Of a stretch of DNA of 64,000 bases, positions 8,320 through 16,552 are shown piece after piece. The DNA is from UBA8752 sp002172485. GTDB lineage: Bacteria > Bacteroidota > Bacteroidia > Flavobacteriales_D > Sanyastnellaceae. Where the stretch lies: positions 1 through 64,000 of the forward strand of contig JBELJZ010000004.1 of assembly GCA_042089915.1 (NCBI GenBank), written 5' to 3'. Below the pieces are notes generated by a model. It saw only the letters and a program-made list of their open reading frames with translations. It did no database searches and was not told the origin of the DNA. Made by a program: the position numbers and the translations under genes. Numbering within the stretch: the first letter of the stretch is position 1; the number at the start of each line of letters is the position of its first letter.

Positions 8320-9390
8320 ATGCTTGTTCAGACGCATTTCCCCCGGAAGCTGGCCCCTCAGCGTTATGACCAGTACCTGGCGTCGGGCTGGTTCCGCGGC
8401 AGCGTCATGTTGTACAAGGTGGACCTGCTTTGCATCGAGTCCGGCCTCTTCGGTGTGGTCAACATCCGAATGAACCTCGACCGGTTCGAACTGAAAAAGA
8501 GCCAGCGAAAGCGCCTGAGTCGCTGCGATCGGCGCTTCACGTTCAGCATTGGAAGGGCCAAGCCCGACGCTGAGAAAGAAGCCCTGTACACGTTGCACAA
8601 GGCCCGATTCAAAGGCTTCATTCACCCCACCCTCAACGAGTACCTCACGAGTGGATTTCACCGAACGGTGTTTGACACCCGGGAGGTTTGCGTGTATGAC
8701 GGCGACAAATTGGTGGCCGTGAGCTATTTCGACATGGGCGACCGGGCCATGGCCAGTTTGCTCGGGCTACAGCACCCGGATTACAGGAAATATGGCTTGG
8801 GCATTTACACCATGCTCAAGGAGGTGGAATTCGGCCAGTCTGCAGGGCTGAAGTGGTACTATCCAGGCTATGTCTTGGACTTGCCATCTGATTTCGACTA
8901 CAAGTTGGAGCTCGGGGAATTCGAGTACTATACCCCCACCAAGCGCTGGGGAGCCTACCGGAACTTTGACCCCTCACAAACGACGGGTGCACAGGTCCGT
9001 GCTGCGATGGACAACATTCGGAACGGCCTGATGGCGTGTGGAATCCCCAGTGTTGAGCGGTATTACCCCTACTTCTCACTCGGATACATGGCGCCTTGGC
9101 AATTGGAGTTCCTGACCATGCCGCATTTCTTCGAATTGGCTGAAACGGAGGGGCGCCGTTTGCTCGTGGGCTATGAGCCAGTGTTGCACGAGTTCCAATT
9201 GCTCGATGTCGGGGAAATGGACCAGTTCAATCACATCGTACGCATGGACCACAGTGCCGATGCGAACCAAGGTGACCACCTGATGGAGATGCTGCAGGTT
9301 CGCCGCAGGGTGGCGACCTCCCCTACTGTGCAGCCGCTGCTCGAGCACCTGGTGGCCAAAGGATGGGGCCGTCCGCCGGGCATGGCGTGA
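8320..9390 (+). CDS. Arginyl/leucyl-tRNA-protein transferase-like protein (ATE C-terminal family)
   Basis: 356 aa. Resembles the Bacteroidota branch of aminoacyl-tRNA:protein transferases: an N-terminal region with QYLASGWFRGS and INLxRFELKKSQRKRL-like text, then a GNAT-like fold with ALYTLHKARFKGF, FDTREVCVYDGDKLVAVSYFD and the conserved LGLQHPDYRKYGLGIYTMLKEVE and GLKWYYPGYV strands. Ate/Bpt enzymes add Arg or Leu to N-terminal acidic residues and so create N-degrons. The eukaryotic N-terminal CxxC iron-sulfur motif is absent. The clpS gene 7.6 kb upstream would be the natural reader of such degrons. Family assignment is fairly confident; the amino acid transferred is unknown. Confidence 0.75.
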   Translation: MLVQTHFPRKLAPQRYDQYLASGWFRGSVMLYKVDLLCIESGLFGVVNIRMNLDRFELKKSQRKRLSRCDRRFTFSIGRAKPDAEKEALYTLHKARFKGFIHPTLNEYLTSGFHRTVFDTREVCVYDGDKLVAVSYFDMGDRAMASLLGLQHPDYRKYGLGIYTMLKEVEFGQSAGLKWYYPGYVLDLPSDFDYKLELGEFEYYTPTKRWGAYRNFDPSQTTGAQVRAAMDNIRNGLMACGIPSVERYYPYFSLGYMAPWQLEFLTMPHFFELAETEGRRLLVGYEPVLHEFQLLDVGEMDQFNHIVRMDHSADANQGDHLMEMLQVRRRVATSPTVQPLLEHLVAKGWGRPPGMA

Positions 9391-9419
9391 GTTTTGTCCG
9401 TCTGGCCGAGCTTGCAGGC

Positions 9420-10187
9420 ATGAAACTCGGCAGTTGGAATGTCAACGGTGTGCGCGCCGTGATGAAAAAGGAATTCGAATCCTGGTTGGCGGGAAGCGGA
9501 CTGGACGTGCTCGGACTCCAGGAGACCAAGGCGCAAGACGATCAAGTTCGCGAAGCCTTGTTCGGTTTGTCTGGAGGCTGGCATGTGTACAGTTCCTCAG
9601 CGGTCAAAAAAGGCTATAGCGGGACGGCCATCCTCTCCCGCACCAAGCCGATGTCCGTGACGCACGGGATTGGCGTGGACGGAATGGATGATGAAGGCCG
9701 GGTCACCACGGCCGAATTCGATGGGTTCTTCTTTGTGACGGTGTACACGCCCAACAGTTCATCCGGCCTGAAACGCCTGCCGTTCCGCCAGGAGTGGGAC
9801 GTGGCCTTCCGAGATTTTCTCGTCGGGTTGGCTGCCCAGAAGCCGGTGGTGTGCTGTGGCGATTTGAATGTGGCCCATCAGCCGCTGGACTTGGCCCGTC
9901 CGACGGCCAACTACAACAAGACGCCCGGCTACACCCAGCAGGAAATCGACGGTATGACGGCCCTGTTGAATGCTGGTTTCACGGATGTGTGGCGACAGCA
10001 GAATCCGGACACCGTCAAGTATTCTTGGTGGTCTTATCGAGGCGGAGCCCGGGAAAAGAACGTGGGCTGGCGCCTGGATTACTTCCTCGCTTCCCAAGGC
10101 GCTTTGCCGCTGTGCGGTGCATCGGACATCCTCAACGATGTGCACGGGAGCGACCACTGCCCTGTGGTCCTCGAATGGAATGGCTGA
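9420..10187 (+). CDS. xth: Exodeoxyribonuclease III
   Basis: 255 aa AP endonuclease/3'-5' exonuclease of the endonuclease-exonuclease-phosphatase superfamily acting in base excision repair. Motifs: SWNVNGVRA at the N-terminus, metal ligand Glu35 in LQETKAQ, YTPNSSSGLKRL, catalytic GDLNVAH, GWRLDYFL and the terminal SDHCPVVLEW with the catalytic histidine. Length is typical. ATG 9420 matches the family N-terminus. It lies 29 bases after the Ate-like gene and converges on the cytochrome gene with a 3-base gap. Confidence 0.95.
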   Translation: MKLGSWNVNGVRAVMKKEFESWLAGSGLDVLGLQETKAQDDQVREALFGLSGGWHVYSSSAVKKGYSGTAILSRTKPMSVTHGIGVDGMDDEGRVTTAEFDGFFFVTVYTPNSSSGLKRLPFRQEWDVAFRDFLVGLAAQKPVVCCGDLNVAHQPLDLARPTANYNKTPGYTQQEIDGMTALLNAGFTDVWRQQNPDTVKYSWWSYRGGAREKNVGWRLDYFLASQGALPLCGASDILNDVHGSDHCPVVLEWNG

Positions 10188-10190
10188 AGT

Positions 10191-12179
10191 TCAGTCCCGG
10201 ATGAGGGTCATCGATGAACCCTGCTCCGTGCGAAGGATGTAGCGCCCGGATGTCGGCAGCGCAAGGCGCAATGTGGAAGAATGACAATGGCCTTCGTCCA
10301 CGAGACGTCCGGCAGCATCGAGGAGTTGGAAGGCTCCGATGGGCAGCTGGTCCGGTGAAACCACTTGAACCGCGCCATCCTGGCTTGGATTGGGGAATGC
10401 CGTCAAGGAGGCGGTGTGCCTATCGTCCAGGCCCATGGTGGATTCGGAGAAGTTGACCGTGGCAATGCGCTCTGGAGTCGGAGCAAATTCAGCGTAAAGC
10501 TGGCGGAAGCCATCGATCAGGCTGTCGCCCTCGATCTCCAGGGTGGGCGCCACCCATTTCGGTGGCAGACTCTGGTACCACACGGTGCATTCCACGTTGA
10601 GGGTGGCGTTTTCCTCCCATCCTTCGGGGAGCAAATAGGTGACCTGGTCCGTTCCCGATCCTTCGAGCCCTTCTGAATCCAGGTTGAAGTTGGGATCCGT
10701 CAGTGCGTTTCCGACAACAGCGGTGGTGTCATACACGACGTGGTCCGAGCTGAATCCGCGGGGCACCATGCGGTTGTCTTTGAGGTGCTCATGCGCCCTC
10801 TCGAGGACTGTGGTGGGGTCGCCGTTCACGTCGCCGAGAACCAATTCGTAGATGACGACCTGATCGCTGTTCTCCACCACATCGTGGTGCGGCTCCCATG
10901 CCACGTCTTCTTGTCCCAGGATGTGCCCGGTCTCCGCGTCCCATGCGCCGTTGTGGTAGAGCACATTGCCGTCGTCTCCCGTGATCTGCACCTCGATCCA
11001 TGCCCGGCGGGCAGGATACCCGGAAGGGAACTTGTGTCCCACTTTGTTGGTCAGCAAGACGTCCACCCGGGGCAGTCCATCGTCGAGGATGAGCGCGGCC
11101 TCTAAGTCCAAAGTCTGCTCTTGGAGCATGGTCAGGGTGCGGTCAATCGTACTGTCGAACTGGGCTTCCGTGGCGGCGAGTTCGAGCGAATCGATGTTGT
11201 TGCGCAGCATGCGGAGCATGTGCGTGTTCGATCCTACGAAATAGTGCAGCGAGTACGGAGAACGGGGCTGCAGCCAAGCATAGCCGCTGGCGATGGTCAC
11301 CGGCTCGTCGATGGACGGCATGTGACAGCCTTGACATTCTTGTTGCTCCGGGCCGGATTCAAAGACGGAATTGACCCACTCGTGGTAAGTGGCTTGTTCG
11401 ATGACGGTTTCGCCGGTGTATTCTCCCTCCAACGTGACGCTGGATGTGATGAGGCTGTGGCAGGCTGCGCAGCTCTCAGACCGCCCCATGTGTTCCCCAT
11501 AGACTGGCATGAATCCAACGAAGCTCTGCATCGGCTGCCATTGGATGGGGTACTCGTCCTTGCCGCCACCATATTGTCCGTAAATGGTGTCCTCCACAAA
11601 CGTCATGTCCCCACTGAAGCGGGTGCCAATGCCTTCCGCATCCTGTTGGTGGCAGACCCCACAACTGACGCCATCCAGCGCGAGGCTGTCGGTCAAGGCT
11701 TCCAGCAGGGAATAGTACGCTGCACCGTCGTGGTGTGCCGCGAAGTGGCCGACTGGGGCGTGGCAGCTGGTGCATTTGTCTTCCAGACCCGTGGCATGGC
11801 CGGGGTTGGTGATGACTTCATGGCGCACTTTGGCCCTCCAGAACGGGTCTTTGGTGCTGTTGGCCATGATGGAACTGCGCCAGTCATCTGTGACGTTGAC
11901 GTCCCAGCCGTTGGGCATGGGCTCCATGGGGAAGGTTTGGCCTGCGATGGAGGCCAATTCATTGGGGTCCTCACCGTGGCAGCCCACGCATTTGCCTGAG
12001 CCCCAAAACAGGGAGTTGACGGTGTCGGGCAAGCCACCGAGCACATCTCGGTACAACGCGCCTTCCAGCCCTTGGTGGTGGAATTGAGTGCGTTCGCCCA
12101 CACCCTGCCCCATGCTCAATACGGCACTGGTCCCGGCGAGGCCGAGACAAGCGAGCAGGACACCAGTGGACAATCGCAT
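10191..12179 (-). CDS. Secreted pentaheme cytochrome c with T9SS type A sorting domain
   Basis: 662 aa. A signal peptide (about 1-25) is followed by five CxxCH heme-attachment motifs: CVGCH at 64, CTSCH at 136, CGVCH at 173, CAACH at 237 and CQGCH at 282. Many further histidines (HEVITNPGHAT, FAAHH, GEHMGR) could be distal ligands. Residues about 340-580 form a beta-rich domain (DVLLTNKVGHKFPSGYPARR, a segment seen in several multiheme c family proteins), and the last 80 residues are a T9SS type A tail (SLTAFPNPSQDGAVQV, AGRLVDEG, GRYILRTEQG). So heme is predicted on a protein exported past the outer membrane. Electron donor and acceptor are unknown. A TTTCTTTG box ends four bases before the ATG and coincides with the terminator of the upstream gene. 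Confidence 0.85.
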   Translation of the reverse strand: MRLSTGVLLACLGLAGTSAVLSMGQGVGERTQFHHQGLEGALYRDVLGGLPDTVNSLFWGSGKCVGCHGEDPNELASIAGQTFPMEPMPNGWDVNVTDDWRSSIMANSTKDPFWRAKVRHEVITNPGHATGLEDKCTSCHAPVGHFAAHHDGAAYYSLLEALTDSLALDGVSCGVCHQQDAEGIGTRFSGDMTFVEDTIYGQYGGGKDEYPIQWQPMQSFVGFMPVYGEHMGRSESCAACHSLITSSVTLEGEYTGETVIEQATYHEWVNSVFESGPEQQECQGCHMPSIDEPVTIASGYAWLQPRSPYSLHYFVGSNTHMLRMLRNNIDSLELAATEAQFDSTIDRTLTMLQEQTLDLEAALILDDGLPRVDVLLTNKVGHKFPSGYPARRAWIEVQITGDDGNVLYHNGAWDAETGHILGQEDVAWEPHHDVVENSDQVVIYELVLGDVNGDPTTVLERAHEHLKDNRMVPRGFSSDHVVYDTTAVVGNALTDPNFNLDSEGLEGSGTDQVTYLLPEGWEENATLNVECTVWYQSLPPKWVAPTLEIEGDSLIDGFRQLYAEFAPTPERIATVNFSESTMGLDDRHTASLTAFPNPSQDGAVQVVSPDQLPIGAFQLLDAAGRLVDEGHCHSSTLRLALPTSGRYILRTEQGSSMTLIRD

Positions 12180-12183
12180 GAGG

Positions 12184-12191
12184 CAAAGAAA
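12184..12191 (-). promoter_or_regulatory. Candidate -7 box (TTTCTTTG) of the cytochrome gene
   Basis: Minus strand TTTCTTTG-CCTC-ATG, one mismatch from TAnnTTTG with four-base spacing. The same T-rich stretch is the tail of the terminator hairpin at 12198-12222, so the two functions cannot be separated by eye. Confidence 0.3.
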
Positions 12192-12197
12192 AGCAGA

Positions 12198-12222
12198 ACC
12201 CCGCGCCGTTTCCGGGCGGGGT
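12198..12222 (-). terminator. Rho-independent terminator of the 12245-15091 gene
   Basis: Seven-base-pair G+C stem (ACCCCGC with GCGGGGT) around an 11-base loop that may pair further. On the minus strand it is followed by a T-rich run (TTCTGCTTTTCTTT). It lies 23 bases after the stop of the VCBS protein. Confidence 0.6.
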
Positions 12223-12244
12223 CCTTGAATTCATTGGGGTTGGA

Positions 12245-15091
12245 TCACTTGAGGACGATGCGCGCAGTGGCGGTGCGCTCGCCTTGGGTGAGCTTCAGGA
12301 CGTGGACACCTCGTGGGAGGTGGCTGAGGTCGAGGGTGCCCAGTTGGCTCGGTCCAGTGGCGTCCTCACGGAACAAGATGCGGCCAGCCATGTCCACGAC
12401 TTCGCAACGCACCGTGCCGGAAGTGACTTCCCAGCTGAGTTGAACTTGGCCTTCGCTCGGGTTCGGGAAGACGGAGAGGCCGCCTTCGAGGACGGTCAAG
12501 TCTGCGATGCCGGACATGGTGATGGTCACCGTCACGGGTACGCGGTCAGAAGTACAAGCGACACCCTGCGTGCTGACGGTCCAATCGTAGAAGAAGTAGT
12601 AGTAATTGGTGGCGTTGTTCGGGTTGGAGACGCTGCTCGACGTGATGGTGGCGAGATCACCCAAGTTGTAGGGGTAATCCAGGTCGCTGCCTTGACCGTC
12701 GCGCCACAACTGTGGGTTGTTGTCCAAGCTGCGCAAGCCGTGGCCCACTCCAGCGGGCACTTCGAGGCCGAGCTCGACAATGCTCTCTCCATCGGGAATG
12801 GAGACGGTCACCTGGTCCAGTACGTTGCCCGCAGCATCGATCGCGGCAATGGTGCGCTCCTCTTCTCCGTTGGCGAAGACCTTCACGCTTTCAATCACGA
12901 TGTCCTCGTAGGCATCAAAGCGCAACCAGTAGTTGCTGTTGTTGTGGTACTGGCCCTCGCTCTGCGCAGTGGATCCTCCCATGGCCGTTTCCAAGCCGTG
13001 GCTCAGGACGTCCTCCACCCAGAAGGTGGTGGTTTCGTTCAGGACCGGCGTGGTGAAGCTGTTGCCCACAAAAACCGGGGTTTCGGCAGTTTCGCTGTCG
13101 TACCAGTGGAGTTCGTTTCCACCGAAGTCGAGTGTCGTGCTCGCGACCGTTTCGAGGGTTTCGTCGGCGACAGCCGGCGTGCCGGGCACGTCGTACACTT
13201 CCACCGTCACCGCCTCGGAAGCGGTTGGCTCAGCACATTCGCCATCCACAGCGACCTCGTAGGTGCCAGGCTCGCTGACGAGGATTGCTTGATCCGTGGC
13301 CCCTGTGCTCCAGGTGTAGGCCGGCGCGGCGCTGCAGATCAGCGTCACGGATTCTCCCTCGCAGAGCTTGACTTCGCCGTCGACGGTGATGGTGGGCACT
13401 TCGGGTTGGTACACCTCGATGGAGACGGGGTTGGAGATGCCCGCGCAGCCGTCCTGGTCGTAGATGAGCACCGTGTAGTTGCCGGTCTCGCCGACGGTGA
13501 TGCCGAGGGCCATGTCGCCATTGCTCCACTCGTAGCTCGCGTAGCCCATCGGAGCGTCGAGGGTCACGGTTTCGCCCGAGCAAATGACGTTGGTCCCGGT
13601 GAGGGTCACGTCGAAGGCGCCAATCTGGCAAGGGGCTTCGATCACGTTGTGGTAGGTGTCGATGGCCGGGTCGACCAGCGTGGTGGTGAATCCGCTCGGG
13701 AAATGGACGACGGCACTGTCAATGTGGTCGGCCATGCCGAGGCCGAAGTGCGGGTGGGTGGTGCAGGTGATGCCGTAGCTCTCGCCGGCACGCACATCGC
13801 GCAACTGAACGCCCCACGGGCCGTAAATGGCGACTTGGGCACCAACGGCATCGGCGTTGGATTCAATGCCTTGGAGGTCGAAGCATACCCAGTGGTTCTC
13901 GCTGCCATCGTTGATGTACAGCTGGTCGGGGTTGTTGTTGTCCGGGCTCACGTAGACGCCTCCGTGGCTGGCGACAAGGTCCATCTGACCATCGCGTCCC
14001 ACATCGCCAGTGGCGAAGCTCAACATGGCGTCGCCGTAGCTGAACGGCCAATCGAGTTGCTCAAAGGTGCCGTCTCCGTTGCCTTTGAAGTAGTAGTTGG
14101 AGCTGTTGTCTCCGGAAGTGATGAAGTCGAGGAAACCGTCGTTGTCAAAGTCTTCGAACTTGCTCTGGAGGAAGAAGCCGCTGACTTCCATGCCGCTGCC
14201 AGCGGTGATGTCCGTGTAATGGCCGGTTCCGTCGTTTTCGAGCAGGAACAGGGTCGTACTGTGGTTGGTCACGGCAAGGTCCATGTCACCGTCGTTGTCG
14301 ATGTCGCCAAAGTCGGCCGTCCAGCTCTGCTCGAAGAAAACGAGTCCGCGGTCAGCGGCCTCTTCGGTCCACCCTCCTTGGCCATCGTTGACCCACAACT
14401 GGTTGACGCGGCGGGGATCCTGGGGATCGCTGACGAACTGGCGGCACTTGGCGATGTACAGGTCCACGTCGCCGTCGCTGTCAAAGTCGCTGAACACCGT
14501 GCCGTAGTTGCCACTGTGGTCGGTATTGGGGTAGTCGCTGTAGTCGTAGTCCATCAACGGAATGAGGCTCTGGTCGTTGACGGGATCGCCGGTCTCGGAG
14601 CCCTTCCACATGCGGCTCAATGCGTCGTCGTGACAACCGAATGCATCGAGCACACCATCGTTGTCGAGGTCGGCCATGTTGCAGGCTTGCATGAACATGG
14701 AGCCGTTGTCTAGGTCGCTCATGTCGAAGGTGCCCCCGGGACCGATGGTCATGAAGTGCACGCCGTCATAACTGCCTCCGGCATAGATGTCCTTGAAGCC
14801 GTCGTTGTTCATGTCGCCGATGCACGCGCCCCATTGGTTGGCAGTGCTCACCTGTCCATAGTGGACGCCATTGAATCCCGATGCCGTCTGGTACAGGATG
14901 TGGACGTCATCACCCTGGTCGAAGATGACGAGGTCATCGAGTCCGTCGTTGTCTACATCGATGAAGCCGATTGGACCGCCACTGTTGTAGGCGTCCCCCA
15001 TGAGCTCGGTGGACAAGGTGAAGGACTGGGACAATGCGGTGGTGCTGAACAGAATCAGCGCAACAAACGCGGAAAGGTGGGTTTGGTTCAT
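12245..15091 (-). CDS. Secreted VCBS/FG-GAP and ASPIC/UnbV protein with Ig-like modules and T9SS type A tail
   Basis: 948 aa. The signal peptide (MNQTHLSAFVALILFSTTALS) is followed by FG-GAP/VCBS blades with DxDxDG loops (DVDNDGLDDLVIFD, DMNNDGFKDIY, DFDSDGDVDLY, DIDNDGDMDLA) over roughly residues 20-380, then an ASPIC/UnbV-like segment (DAVGAQVAIYGPWG, IDSAVVHFPSGF). Next are two Ig/PKD-like modules of the YxWSNGD type (GETVTLDAP, GESVTLICSAAPAYTWSTG), a jelly-roll-like region, and a canonical T9SS type A domain (LSVFPNPSEGQVQLSWEV, DLSHLPRGVHVLKLTQG). ATG 15091 is chosen over the ATG at 15160, which would add 23 residues before the signal peptide. A TACCTTGT box lies 22 bases upstream, with an AAAAGG ribosome-binding-like run before the ATG. 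Domain layout is like the 1072-3657 protein. Confidence 0.85.
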   Translation of the reverse strand: MNQTHLSAFVALILFSTTALSQSFTLSTELMGDAYNSGGPIGFIDVDNDGLDDLVIFDQGDDVHILYQTASGFNGVHYGQVSTANQWGACIGDMNNDGFKDIYAGGSYDGVHFMTIGPGGTFDMSDLDNGSMFMQACNMADLDNDGVLDAFGCHDDALSRMWKGSETGDPVNDQSLIPLMDYDYSDYPNTDHSGNYGTVFSDFDSDGDVDLYIAKCRQFVSDPQDPRRVNQLWVNDGQGGWTEEAADRGLVFFEQSWTADFGDIDNDGDMDLAVTNHSTTLFLLENDGTGHYTDITAGSGMEVSGFFLQSKFEDFDNDGFLDFITSGDNSSNYYFKGNGDGTFEQLDWPFSYGDAMLSFATGDVGRDGQMDLVASHGGVYVSPDNNNPDQLYINDGSENHWVCFDLQGIESNADAVGAQVAIYGPWGVQLRDVRAGESYGITCTTHPHFGLGMADHIDSAVVHFPSGFTTTLVDPAIDTYHNVIEAPCQIGAFDVTLTGTNVICSGETVTLDAPMGYASYEWSNGDMALGITVGETGNYTVLIYDQDGCAGISNPVSIEVYQPEVPTITVDGEVKLCEGESVTLICSAAPAYTWSTGATDQAILVSEPGTYEVAVDGECAEPTASEAVTVEVYDVPGTPAVADETLETVASTTLDFGGNELHWYDSETAETPVFVGNSFTTPVLNETTTFWVEDVLSHGLETAMGGSTAQSEGQYHNNSNYWLRFDAYEDIVIESVKVFANGEEERTIAAIDAAGNVLDQVTVSIPDGESIVELGLEVPAGVGHGLRSLDNNPQLWRDGQGSDLDYPYNLGDLATITSSSVSNPNNATNYYYFFYDWTVSTQGVACTSDRVPVTVTITMSGIADLTVLEGGLSVFPNPSEGQVQLSWEVTSGTVRCEVVDMAGRILFREDATGPSQLGTLDLSHLPRGVHVLKLTQGERTATARIVLK

Positions 15092-15185
15092 CCTTTTGGA
15101 CTTGAAGTTGGACAAGGTACGCACTTGCACGCGCTGTGGTCTGTAAAGGGGTATAACCACTGAACGGGGCTGAAGGTTGCCCGAT

Positions 15186-15193
15186 TAATTTCG
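15186..15193 (+). promoter_or_regulatory. -7 box (TAATTTCG) of mtaB, 4 bases before ATG
   Basis: TAATTTCG-CGCC-ATG. A transcription start 5-7 bases after the box would fall on or just after the first codon, so a leaderless mRNA is predicted. Confidence 0.45.
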
Positions 15194-15197
15194 CGCC

Positions 15198-16529
15198 ATG
15201 GCAAACCACGGCCGAGTGGCGTTTGAAACCTTGGGCTGCAAGCTCAATTTCTCCGAATCAAGTGCGCTCATGCGCGGTTTGGTAGAGGCGGGCTATGCCA
15301 AGGTGGCCATGGAGGACCGGCCCGACGTGGTGGTGGTCAACACCTGCAGCGTGACCGACCACGCCGATGCCAAATGCCGCAACATCGTCCGGCGTGCCAA
15401 AGCGGCCAACCCCGATTCGTTCGTGGCCGTCATTGGGTGCTACGCGCAATTGAAGCCCAAGGAGATTTCCGGCATCGACGGCGTTGACCTCGTGCTGGGT
15501 GCACAGGAAAAATTCAATTTGGCCGGCCATTTGGAGGCGCAGCAAGCGCGAAAGGCGTCCGGCGATGATCGTGCAGTTATCGAACGCGGGGAAATCCGGG
15601 ACGTTCGGGCCTTCCACCCTGCTGTCAGCAGCGGAGACCGGACCCGCAGCTTTTTGAAGGTGCAGGATGGATGCGATTACTTCTGCGCTTTCTGTACCAT
15701 TCCACTGGCCCGCGGCCGGTCGCGCAGTGCGGACATCGCCACCACGCTCGCGGAGGCACGCAAAGCCGCGGAATCCGGTGCGCGGGAAATTGTATTGACG
15801 GGGGTCAACATCGGTGATTTCGGCAAGGCCCAGGACCAGAGTCTGCTCGATCTGTGTCGCGCGCTCGACGAGGACGAAGGCTTGGCTTCGATCGAGCGGT
15901 TCCGCATCAGCTCCATTGAGCCCAACCTGCTCGACCCCCCCCTGATTGACTTCGTGGCCGATTCGCAGAAGTTCCAGCCCCATTTCCACATCCCGCTCCA
16001 GAGTGGCAGCGATGCGGTATTGAGTGCGATGCGCCGTCGCTACAGGACCGACTTGTACAGGGACCGATTGGCCCACATTGTAGACCGCATGCCGGAGGCG
16101 GGCATCGGCATCGACGTCATCGTCGGGTTTCCCGGTGAAACCGAGGTGGAGTTCGCCCAGACGCGGGACTTCCTGTTGGAGATGCCGGCTTCTTACCTGC
16201 ATGTGTTCACTTACAGCGAGCGACCCAAGACGACCGCCCTCCGCATCGAAGATGTGGTGCTGGTTCCCGAGCGGAAGGCCCGCAACAAGGTCTTGACGCA
16301 AGTCAGCTTGAAGAAGCAATGGGCCCACGCGGCCCGGTTTGAAGGCCGCACGCGCCCGGTCTTGTTGGAGGGCGACGTGGACGATGCCGGATGCCGCTCG
16401 GGATACACCCCGGAATATGTCCGGGTGGCGGTGGCGGACACGGCCAAACTGGCGCCGGGTACGGTCGTGAATGTGGAGCTGGGAGGATTCCAGGGTGGTC
16501 GGGTTCAGGGAGCGTTGGCCTCGGATTAA
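15198..16529 (+). CDS. mtaB: tRNA t6A37 methylthiotransferase MtaB
   Basis: 443 aa radical-SAM enzyme that converts t6A to ms2t6A at position 37 of ANN-decoding tRNAs. The N-terminal UPF0004 domain supplies three cluster cysteines (TLGCKLNFSES, VNTCSVTDHADAKCR, IGCYAQLKPKE). The radical SAM motif is C159xxxC163xxC166 in QDGCDYFCAFCTIP, followed by ARGRSRS, HIPLQSGSDAVLSAMRRRY and GIDVIVGFPGETE. The C-terminus is TRAM-like. GCKLN identifies MtaB rather than MiaB. It is the first gene of the run mtaB-lgt-IMPase with short gaps (23 and 3 bases). Confidence 0.93.
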   Translation: MANHGRVAFETLGCKLNFSESSALMRGLVEAGYAKVAMEDRPDVVVVNTCSVTDHADAKCRNIVRRAKAANPDSFVAVIGCYAQLKPKEISGIDGVDLVLGAQEKFNLAGHLEAQQARKASGDDRAVIERGEIRDVRAFHPAVSSGDRTRSFLKVQDGCDYFCAFCTIPLARGRSRSADIATTLAEARKAAESGAREIVLTGVNIGDFGKAQDQSLLDLCRALDEDEGLASIERFRISSIEPNLLDPPLIDFVADSQKFQPHFHIPLQSGSDAVLSAMRRRYRTDLYRDRLAHIVDRMPEAGIGIDVIVGFPGETEVEFAQTRDFLLEMPASYLHVFTYSERPKTTALRIEDVVLVPERKARNKVLTQVSLKKQWAHAARFEGRTRPVLLEGDVDDAGCRSGYTPEYVRVAVADTAKLAPGTVVNVELGGFQGGRVQGALASD

Positions 16530-16552
16530 CTTGGCCTCAGATTCACGACCCC

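Noticed and set aside
6733..8661. 642-codon open frame on the minus strand
   Set aside because: Antisense to the aldehyde dehydrogenase and Ate-like genes; no recognisable domain.
12284..14713. 809-codon open frame on the plus strand
   Set aside because: Antisense to the VCBS/ASPIC gene at 12245-15091, which has a signal peptide, repeats and T9SS tail; the plus frame is low-complexity Val/Ala/Gly.
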